Program-made: the position numbers and the translations under genes | From: JACKII01 sp041687435 | GTDB taxonomy: Bacteria > Pseudomonadota > Alphaproteobacteria > Bin95 | Length of the DNA: 64,000 nt | Direction: 5' to 3' | NCBI GenBank assembly: GCA_041687435.1 | Contig: JAWLBX010000001.1 | Location: 124,001 to 188,000 of the forward strand | Part shown: positions 57,918 to 64,000 of the stretch, piece by piece | Layout of the letters: every line of letters starts with the position of its first letter | How positions within the stretch are numbered: position 1 is the first letter of the stretch | The notes under the pieces: model-generated | Database searches by the model: none | What the model was told of the DNA's origin: nothing | What the model saw: only the letters and a program-made list of their open reading frames with translations

Positions 57918-59006
57918 ATGGAACCTTCCAGAATGCGAGCAGCAATTCTTCACGGCAGTTCGATTACCATCGGTGACCTGCCCGATCCGATAGCCGGCCC
58001 GGGCCAGTTGCTGGTCTCGCCTATTGCAACGGGTATTTGCGGCTCGGATCTGCATTATCGCGAACGGGCCATCGCCGCTGAAAAAACATTGCCGGACGAC
58101 CAGCGCGACAGCCTCCCGACAATTGTGCCAGGCCATGAATTCTCCGCCCGTCTTGTCGAGGCGGGGCCTGATACGGACACCCAACTTCAGGCTGGCGAGC
58201 GGTTGGTTGCGTTGCCATTCACGCACGGCGCCGATGCAACAAGAGGATTTGAAGTGATTGGTCTTTCACCTGTTTACTCGGGCGGGCTCGCAACCCTCAG
58301 CGTGATCGATGCCGAGCGCGCCTTTGTCATCCCCGATGCGGTACCGGACGATCTTGCCGCCCTTACGGAACCAATGGCCGTGGGGCTGCATGCCGCGAAC
58401 CTGGCCAACCGCAATCAGGGGCCCAATGTGGTGCTCGGCTGCGGGCCTGTCGGTCTTGCCGTGATCTTTGCCTTGCTGCGCCAAGGTCGCGGCCCAATCC
58501 TGGCCGCCGATTTCTCACGCCAACGACGCGCGGCTGCGGAAGCGCTTGGCGCCGATATCGTAATCGATCCCTCCGACGAGTCGCCCTACGGACACTGGCT
58601 GGACCTGGAGCTCGAGATACATCCCCCTTCCCCACTGCTAGCCCGGACCTTCCGCGGCTTGCCGCCCGGCGCGAATATATTCGACTGTGTAGGGGCGCCC
58701 GGGCTGCTCGACCGGATTGTCAAGGGCGCGCCGCAGCATAGCCACGTCATTACCGTCGGCGTCTGCGCCCACGAGGACAAGCTAACGCCGCGCGAGGCAA
58801 TCGTTTCCGAACTGACCCTGGAATTCAGCTTTGCCTACCGCCCGGAAGAATTCCAACAGGCATTGGAGGCCATTGCAGACGACCCGGACCGGGTTCGCCG
58901 ATTGGTCACCAGCAAGCTGCCGCTATCCGAAACTGCAAACGCTTTCGACCGTCTCGCCGAAGACCCTGAGGAAATCAAGGTTCTGATCGACCCGCATCAG
59001 CCATAG
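57918..59006 (+). CDS. zinc-binding alcohol dehydrogenase (MDR), lacking the structural zinc site
   Basis: A 362-residue medium-chain dehydrogenase. Catalytic zinc ligands appear as Cys of GICGSDLHYRE and His-Glu of PGHEFSARLVE; the Rossmann motif is VVLGCGPVGLAVIFALL. The four-cysteine structural zinc lobe that normally follows is replaced by a short loop (LPFTHGADATRGFEVIG), so the enzyme should bind only one zinc. A catalytic Glu of the AALTEPMAVGLHA type is kept. Similar single-zinc MDR proteins are often threonine or sorbitol dehydrogenase relatives of unknown substrate. Start ATG at 57918, or at 57933 five codons on. Confidence 0.88.
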   Translation: MEPSRMRAAILHGSSITIGDLPDPIAGPGQLLVSPIATGICGSDLHYRERAIAAEKTLPDDQRDSLPTIVPGHEFSARLVEAGPDTDTQLQAGERLVALPFTHGADATRGFEVIGLSPVYSGGLATLSVIDAERAFVIPDAVPDDLAALTEPMAVGLHAANLANRNQGPNVVLGCGPVGLAVIFALLRQGRGPILAADFSRQRRAAAEALGADIVIDPSDESPYGHWLDLELEIHPPSPLLARTFRGLPPGANIFDCVGAPGLLDRIVKGAPQHSHVITVGVCAHEDKLTPREAIVSELTLEFSFAYRPEEFQQALEAIADDPDRVRRLVTSKLPLSETANAFDRLAEDPEEIKVLIDPHQP

Positions 59007-59028
59007 CAGAGCGAAGGCTGCTCTCCGG

Positions 59029-60378
59029 TCACATATTCCGGACGCGTGCGGCAGCCTGCCGTGCCAGGTTCCCGGACAAGCCGGTGTATGCGAAAGGATC
59101 GAGCATGCCTGCAATCTGAGCGGCACTCATATGCTGGGTAACCCGTGGATCACTGGACAGCAGGTCGTCAAACGCGCGTTTTCCTGTGCTCGCAGCCTGC
59201 GCCGCATCGTAGATCACGTCATGCGCCTCCTGCCGGCCGATATGCTCTGCCAGTGACAGCATCAACGCCTCCGCCATGATCAGGCCGCCGCCAAGTTCCA
59301 GGTTCGCCCGCATCCTGTCGGGCTTCAGTTGCAATCCGCGCACGATCTCCCGCAGGCGGATCAGGATATCGCCGGTGCCGATGCAGGCTCTGCTCAGCGC
59401 ATCCCGCATCATGACGGAATTGGTCCGGTCCGCTTCATGCTCGATCTGTGTTGCCTCCAGCGCCAGCGCCAGGGTTGCACGCACCTGCGCGGCGTAGGCG
59501 ATAATATCTTGCGCCAGAATAGGGTTCCGCTTTTGCGGCATGGTCGACGAGCCAACCGTACCCGGCGGCACCGGCTCCTCTGCTTCGCCATATTCCGTAC
59601 GCATGAGATGGAAGCATTCGCGCCCGATCATCCCCGCTGTCGAAGCGAAAAGGGCAAGCTGGGCAATATACTCCGCCTGGTGATCGACCAGAGCGCGGCT
59701 TGGGACGGCCATCGGGGACAAGCCGAGAATCTTGCTCATTTCCGCCTGAAGAATCAGGCCCTGATCGCCGAATGATGCCAGAGAGCCAGCCGCCCCGCCC
59801 AGCATGCCGACAAACACCCGCTTCTCGCTTTCGATCAGACGCTTCTTGCTGCGCAACAGGGCGTCGATCCATCCGGCAACCTTGAGGCCGAAGGTAATCG
59901 GCACCGCATGCTGGCCATGCGTGCGCCCCGCCATGACCATATCCGCGGATCGGTCCGCAAGGTCGGCCATTGCCGCAAGCGTATCATCTAACAGGGCCAG
60001 AAAAACACCGTGCGCTTTCTTCAATTGCAGCGTGTCGCCGGTGCGCACGATGTTCTCGGTCGTGGCACCCCAGTGAACGTAGCCACCCGCCGGCTCGCCG
60101 CAGAGCCGGGCCAACTCCCAGACAAGCGGCACGATGGTGTGGCCGGTACGGCGAAAACCTTCGTCCACCCGTTCCCGGTCGAACAGCCTCAGGTCCGCCT
60201 TGGACGCGATCACCGGCGCTGCATCTGCCGGGATCATGCCGATTTCGGCCTGCGCCTTCGCTAGGGCGGCCTCCACATCCATCCAGGCCTGCCAGCGGGC
60301 CTCCGTCGTGAACAGCGCGCGGATGCCGGCTTCGGGCAGTCGGGCAGCAGTAGGCGAGTGAGTGGCAGTTTCGGTCAT
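59029..60378 (-). CDS. adenylosuccinate lyase/cycloisomerase family enzyme
   Basis: A 449-residue member of the fumarase/aspartase superfamily. The signature loop is GSSTMPQKRNPILAQDI, and upstream blocks are HWGATTENIVRTGDTLQLK (with the catalytic His region) and MAGRTHGQHAVPITFGLKVAGWID. This subgroup includes 3-carboxy-cis,cis-muconate cycloisomerase and adenylosuccinate-lyase-like catabolic enzymes. As the purine operon has no purB next to it, a metabolic purB role is possible, but the setting among transport and CoA-transferase genes suggests catabolism. It ends 23 bases from the convergent alcohol dehydrogenase. Confidence 0.87.
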   Translation of the reverse strand: MTETATHSPTAARLPEAGIRALFTTEARWQAWMDVEAALAKAQAEIGMIPADAAPVIASKADLRLFDRERVDEGFRRTGHTIVPLVWELARLCGEPAGGYVHWGATTENIVRTGDTLQLKKAHGVFLALLDDTLAAMADLADRSADMVMAGRTHGQHAVPITFGLKVAGWIDALLRSKKRLIESEKRVFVGMLGGAAGSLASFGDQGLILQAEMSKILGLSPMAVPSRALVDHQAEYIAQLALFASTAGMIGRECFHLMRTEYGEAEEPVPPGTVGSSTMPQKRNPILAQDIIAYAAQVRATLALALEATQIEHEADRTNSVMMRDALSRACIGTGDILIRLREIVRGLQLKPDRMRANLELGGGLIMAEALMLSLAEHIGRQEAHDVIYDAAQAASTGKRAFDDLLSSDPRVTQHMSAAQIAGMLDPFAYTGLSGNLARQAAARVRNM

Positions 60379-60459
60379 GGCGCGGCGTTTCCTTCAGCAT
60401 CCGTTTCCGGCATCTTAGCCGAACGACCGTCGCCCGCCCAGCCGGCACGCCATTCGCTG

Positions 60460-61800
60460 TTACGGCTGTTGCTGTGAGTCGGAGCCACCTGTAACGCCGC
60501 GCAATAGAACCGACGCGACCAGATCCCCCGTCACGTTGATAACCGTGCGGGACATGTCCAGCAGACGATCGACGCCGAGGATGATCACCATTCCTTCAAC
60601 CGGGATGTTCATACTGGTGGCAACACTTATCAAAATCGCAATGCTGACGCCGGGCGTTCCCGGTGCTCCGATGCTGGATGCCACCAGCGTTCCTGTGACT
60701 ACGAAAATCTGGGCAGTAGTCAGTTCGACCCCTGCAAGTTGGGCAAGGAACAGGATCGCAATGGCCTGATATAATGCTGTTCCGGCCATATTCATGGTGG
60801 CGCCGAGCGGCACGACCAAATGCGCGATGTTTTCGGGCACACCGAGCCGCCGGGCCGTCTGCACCGTCACCGGCATCACCGCGGACGAACTGGACGTGGA
60901 AAACGCCAGCAAGAGATTTGCGCCTGCAGATTTGAAAAACGCTATCGGACTGATTCGGCCGGCCATCCAAACAACGGCCAAATATATGCAAAGCAATAGC
61001 GCCAGCCCCAGAAAAACAGTACCGATATACCCTGAGATCGCCAACAAGGTCTGAAATCCAATCCGGGCGACCAATTGGGCCATTAAGCCAAATACGGCAA
61101 ACGGCGCGAGAAACATCGCCCATTTCACAATATTCATCGAGATGGAGAGGAGCGCATTCATCAGGCCCAAAAACGGAGCCGCCCGCTCCCGGTCGACCTG
61201 CGTGATTGAAATACCGATCAAAAGCGCCAGCACAACTACTGCCAGCATATCGCCTTGCACAATCGAAGCCGTTGGATTGGTCGGCAGAATGTCGGCGATC
61301 AGGTTCGGCAGGTGCCGCAATTCCATAGGCGCCACAGCATCCACCTGGGGAACCGAATCAGTGTTTGACGCTGGCGGAGCCCTCCCTGTCATGCGCAGTG
61401 CCGCCCCCGGTTGAAGCCATTGCGCGAGCACTACGCCAATGACGGCAGCAACACCCGTTGTCATCAGGATAAACGCAGCCAGGCGCAATCCAACGGCACG
61501 CAGTTCTGCCCCGGACCCCGCACCGTTCATGCTGCCAACGATGGACGAAAAGATCAGCGGCACCAGCACCATGGCAATCAACGCCAGAAATATTTGCCCC
61601 GGAAGCGCCAACCACAGACCAACCATTTCCGCAGTTTGCGGCTCAACCAGCCCAGTGGCGTCACTCAGAAGCAACCCCAGACCAAAACCCAGCAGCATAC
61701 CGGCAACCACTTGCGCCCAAAGCCGCGACCGGATCCAGACCCGCAGCTTGAAACGCTGCCGTTCCAGGTGCATCGATGTATCAACTTCTGGATTGGTCAT
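60460..61800 (-). CDS. dicarboxylate/amino acid:cation symporter (DAACS family)
   Basis: A 446-residue permease of the GltP/DctA/EAAT type. The serine-rich hairpin STSSSSAVMPVTVQ, the TM7 motif region PLGATMNMAGTALYQ and the TM8 substrate/sodium residues DRLLDMSRTVINVTGD are present. TM7 reads NMAGT where nearly all family members have NMDGT or NLDGT, so an Asp linked to a sodium site is lost. A non-conserved region of about 45 residues (APPASNTDSVPQVDAVAPMELRH) lies in the loop after TM3. It probably imports a dicarboxylate or amino acid with Na+ or H+. Located 80 bases from the lyase gene on the same strand; possibly a supply operon. Confidence 0.9.
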   Translation of the reverse strand: MTNPEVDTSMHLERQRFKLRVWIRSRLWAQVVAGMLLGFGLGLLLSDATGLVEPQTAEMVGLWLALPGQIFLALIAMVLVPLIFSSIVGSMNGAGSGAELRAVGLRLAAFILMTTGVAAVIGVVLAQWLQPGAALRMTGRAPPASNTDSVPQVDAVAPMELRHLPNLIADILPTNPTASIVQGDMLAVVVLALLIGISITQVDRERAAPFLGLMNALLSISMNIVKWAMFLAPFAVFGLMAQLVARIGFQTLLAISGYIGTVFLGLALLLCIYLAVVWMAGRISPIAFFKSAGANLLLAFSTSSSSAVMPVTVQTARRLGVPENIAHLVVPLGATMNMAGTALYQAIAILFLAQLAGVELTTAQIFVVTGTLVASSIGAPGTPGVSIAILISVATSMNIPVEGMVIILGVDRLLDMSRTVINVTGDLVASVLLRGVTGGSDSQQQP

Positions 61801-61950
61801 GGATAATTATCCTGTTGGACAAAAAAATATGAGCAGATCGTGTCTGCCGGAGCGTGGCTACACAAACGTTCCGTGCGTCTCTGAACTGCATGTCTGAGAA
61901 CGCCCGATCGGGGCATCTCATCGGGTCGCCCCCACGCTCATTGGCACAGG

Positions 61951-63162
61951 CTATGCCTGCGCCGTCGCATTCGCCTCCAGCAGCATATTGATTTCCGCCT
62001 CGCTAAACCCTGCTTCTTCCAATACCTCCCGGGAATGCTCGCCAAGGCGTGGGGCGTGGCGGGTCAGGCCGCCGGGTGTTTTGTGGAAGGTGACGGGCAC
62101 CTTGATGTGCCGTACGTGGCCTTCGCTCGGGTGCTCGCTTTCCGGAAACATGTCGACGGCAGCAAGGTGCGGGTCATCGAAAAGGTCTTCAGGGGTGTTC
62201 ATTGGTGCGGCCGGCACATCCGCCTCTTCCAGCACGGCAAGCCAGTCGGACGTGGTGCGAGTCGGCATGATCTCCGAAAGGTGTTGATACAACTCACCGA
62301 TGTTTTTCGTGCGCCCCGGCATGGTCTGAAACCGTTCATCCGCGGCCAGGTCTGGCCGGCCGGCCAGCTCGAAGAACGCCCGCCAGTGCTTGGTCGAATA
62401 GGGCATCATGCAGATATAGCCATCCGCCGTCTTATGCGGTCGCCGGTAGGGCGAGAGCAGACGCACGTAGCCCGCCTCCCCCTTTGGCGGCACAAAGAAG
62501 CGTTCCTGCATGTGCTCGTTGATGACGAAGCTGGCGAAAGTCTCGTACATTGGCACGTCGATCCGCTGGCCTTCGCCCGTACGCTCGCGATGGAACAGGC
62601 CCATGCAGATCGAATAGAGCGCGAACAGGCCGCTGGTTTTGTCGGCCAGGACACTCGGTGCAAATCTTGGCTCGCCCGTGACCATCCCCGTTAGTGCCGC
62701 AAGCCCGGAAAGCCCCTGAATCAGATCGTCATAGGCCGGCTTGTCGGCATAGGGGCCCGTCGGGCCAAAGCCTATGGCGTTGCAATAGACGATGTCTGGC
62801 CGGGCCTTGGCGATGTCCTCATAGGCGATGCCCAGACGGGCGGCGGCTTTGGGCCGCATGTTGTGAATGAACACATCTGCCGTCGCGCACAGTTTCAAGA
62901 GCGCCTCGCGCGCCTCCGCCTTTTTCAGATCCAACACGACCGAGCGCTTGTTGCGGCCTTTGATCAGAAAGGCGGCGGACATGCCCGGGTTGCGCGATGC
63001 GCCGACCTGGCGGGAGATATCGCCTTCCGGGCCTTCAACCTTGATGACATCCGCGCCCATCTCGCCCAGAATCTGGGTGCAATAGGGGCCGAACATGACG
63101 GTGGTCAGGTCGATGACGCGGACCCCGGACATGGGGCCTTTCGGTGTGGTGGTCTCGGACAC
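61951..63162 (-). CDS. CaiB/BaiF family (class III) CoA-transferase
   Basis: A 403-residue class III CoA-transferase. It begins GVRVIDLTTVMFGPYCTQILGEMGADVIKVEGPEGD, then GRNKRSVVLDLKKAEAREAL, NMRPKAAARLGIAYEDIAKARPDIVYCNAIGFGPTGPYADKPAYDDLIQGLSGLAALTG and the C-terminal RAFFELAGRPDL. The catalytic Asp is expected in the strand before NMRPK (DVFIH). It moves CoA between carboxylates, for example carnitine, formyl, oxalate or dicarboxylic acids. The GTG at 63162, with GAGGA 11-12 bases upstream, gives the usual SETTTPKGP start; an ATG at 63201 is the alternative. The next gene on the strand is the symporter. Confidence 0.92.
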   Translation of the reverse strand: MSETTTPKGPMSGVRVIDLTTVMFGPYCTQILGEMGADVIKVEGPEGDISRQVGASRNPGMSAAFLIKGRNKRSVVLDLKKAEAREALLKLCATADVFIHNMRPKAAARLGIAYEDIAKARPDIVYCNAIGFGPTGPYADKPAYDDLIQGLSGLAALTGMVTGEPRFAPSVLADKTSGLFALYSICMGLFHRERTGEGQRIDVPMYETFASFVINEHMQERFFVPPKGEAGYVRLLSPYRRPHKTADGYICMMPYSTKHWRAFFELAGRPDLAADERFQTMPGRTKNIGELYQHLSEIMPTRTTSDWLAVLEEADVPAAPMNTPEDLFDDPHLAAVDMFPESEHPSEGHVRHIKVPVTFHKTPGGLTRHAPRLGEHSREVLEEAGFSEAEINMLLEANATAQA

Positions 63163-63277
63163 GGCAGTCTGTTTCCTCGGACGTTGGATGCGCTCTGGCA
63201 TTGCTCTTCACGCAATTCCGGCGATTATAGGCGCTTCAGAGAATTGCGACACCCACGCCTGTTAGGAGAGTCGGCCC

Positions 63278-63853
63278 ATGGATGCCCTCACCCTGCTGAA
63301 GGAACGCTCATCCACCCTGCCCCGGTTCATGTCCGAACCTGGACCGAGTGACAGCGACCTGGCTGAAATGTTCGAGGCAGCAACCCGAGTGCCTGATCAT
63401 GGCATGGTGCGCCCATGGCGCTTTGTCGTACTGCGCGGCGACGACCGGGCAAAGATGGGCGAGGTATTCGCCAATGCCCTGAAGGCCCGCAAGCCGGATG
63501 CCGATGAGGAGGCGCTAGAGACGGAACGCAAACGCGCGCTACGTTCGCCCGTGGTGGTTGCCGTTCTGGCCCGCACCAAGCCACATCCGAAGGTGCCGCA
63601 CGTGGAACAGATCGTCTCCGCCGGTCAAGCCGCCCTTGCCTTGCAGCTTGCCGGACAGGCGAGAGGGTTCGGCAGTGTCATGCTGACGGGTGACAACGCC
63701 TATGATCCTAATGTCAAAGCCTTTTTCGGCCTCAAAGAAGACGATGCGATCATCGCCTTTCTCTATCTCGGCACGCCGTCCGACAAGGTGCCGGCCAAAA
63801 AACGGCCTGAGCCCGATCAGTTCGTTGAAGCGTTCGGCGCACACTCGGGCTAG
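63278..63853 (+). CDS. nitroreductase family protein
   Basis: A 191-residue FMN protein of the nitroreductase fold, YdjA-like in its short length. It starts with LLKERSSTLPRFMSEPGPSD (the family RxS phosphate-binding start), ATRVPDHGMVRPWRFVVLRGDDR, VVVAVLARTKPHPKVPHVEQIVSAGQAALALQLAGQARGFGSVMLTGDNAYDP and FLYLGTPSDKVPAKKRP. It reduces nitro or quinone compounds with NAD(P)H. Divergent from the CoA-transferase, with TAGGAGAG (63260-63267) before the ATG. The DUF454 gene starts 30 bases later. Confidence 0.93.
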   Translation: MDALTLLKERSSTLPRFMSEPGPSDSDLAEMFEAATRVPDHGMVRPWRFVVLRGDDRAKMGEVFANALKARKPDADEEALETERKRALRSPVVVAVLARTKPHPKVPHVEQIVSAGQAALALQLAGQARGFGSVMLTGDNAYDPNVKAFFGLKEDDAIIAFLYLGTPSDKVPAKKRPEPDQFVEAFGAHSG

Positions 63854-63883
63854 CGGGGCTCTCGCAAGGGCGGAAGGCCCGGC

Positions 63884-64000
63884 ATGTCCGTGAACCGCCC
63901 GCTATCCGCCCCGGTCCGCTGGGCGCTCATTGGCATTGGCTGGACGGCGGTTGGCCTGGCCGCTCTTGGCGTGCTTCTGCCCTTGCTGCCGACCACACCC
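63884..64000 (+). CDS. DUF454 (YbaN-like) membrane protein, N-terminal part
   Basis: The first 39 codons of a gene that runs off the window. After a short basic start (MSVNRPLSAPVRW) comes a hydrophobic segment and the diagnostic LGVLLPLLPTTP, which matches the family pattern (LG-LPLLPTTPF) of small inner-membrane proteins DUF454/YbaN. Function unknown. Start ATG at 63884, with GGAAGG nearby (63872-63877). Probably co-transcribed with the nitroreductase. Confidence 0.8.
   Translation, partial: MSVNRPLSAPVRWALIGIGWTAVGLAALGVLLPLLPTTP

Overview
The window is a GC-rich chromosomal segment of an alphaproteobacterium, most like Rhodospirillales and relatives. Evidence for this is the block fabD-fabG-acpP-fabF-mltG-yicC-gmk beside rpsF-rpsR-(DUF2232)-rplI, the surA-pdxA-rsmA run, the purC-purS-purQ-purL genes next to bolA and a CGFS glutaredoxin, the F1-ATPase inhibitor zeta subunit (DUF1476) and an FnrL-type regulator. 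Genes are packed tightly on both strands, and several convergent pairs overlap or nearly touch. I see no phage genes, transposase, integrase, CRISPR array or rRNA. There is one tRNA, tRNA-Val(CAC).

Layout. 1-3.1 kb: the end of an MntR-type repressor with a coupled MFS transporter, and a two-gene ABC-2 exporter. 3.2-13.2 kb: an accessory catabolic region with a quinone oxidoreductase, an unusual SDR, a DsbA-fold isomerase, a luciferase-like oxidoreductase, an HpcH/HpaI aldolase, an acyl-CoA dehydrogenase, an amidohydrolase, an F420:NADP reductase-like protein and an MmgE/PrpD protein. It is interrupted by an orphan, divergent FliM. 13.3-23.1 kb: a KamA/EpmB-like radical SAM enzyme, the S6-S18-L9 ribosomal operon and the type II fatty-acid synthesis block through gmk. 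23.1-27.3 kb: lptG-surA-pdxA-rsmA on the minus strand, without the lptF and lptD that usually accompany them. 27.4-29.9 kb: an FNR-type regulator, Hsp20 and a universal stress protein, the last two diverging from a near-perfect FNR box. 30-34.8 kb: CoA and redox enzymes (CoA-binding protein, SDR, acyl-CoA ligase, a second luciferase-like oxidoreductase). 34.8-39.5 kb: Grx4, BolA and the PurL/Q/S/C purine genes. 39.5-49.5 kb: NRDE protein, ATPase zeta inhibitor, drug efflux pump, tRNA-Val, DUF3108 protein, gph, glmU, glmS and lepA. 49.5-64 kb: a second accessory region with a PhyH oxygenase, a DUF4197 protein, an orphan B12-binding-type radical SAM protein, an acyl-CoA ligase, ChrA, a GNAT, a hydantoinase, a zinc alcohol dehydrogenase, a lyase-family enzyme, a dicarboxylate/amino-acid symporter, a CaiB/BaiF CoA-transferase, a nitroreductase and the start of a DUF454 protein.

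Most genes are recognisable housekeeping or catabolic families. I did not find a clear new multi-gene system. The observations most worth following are: (1) a single FNR/FixK-like box placed with class II spacing to -10-like elements on both sides, between hsp20 and usp; (2) a strong intrinsic terminator for the ribosomal-protein operon that lies inside the coding end of the convergent kamA-like gene; (3) the absence of lptF and lptD from a conserved envelope-biogenesis block; and (4) family members with changed catalytic or metal-site residues: an SDR without its Ser and Lys, a symporter whose NMDGT motif reads NMAGT, an amidohydrolase lacking its first metal His, and a FliM without the CheY-binding peptide. 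All functional calls come from reading the protein sequences; no database search was run.
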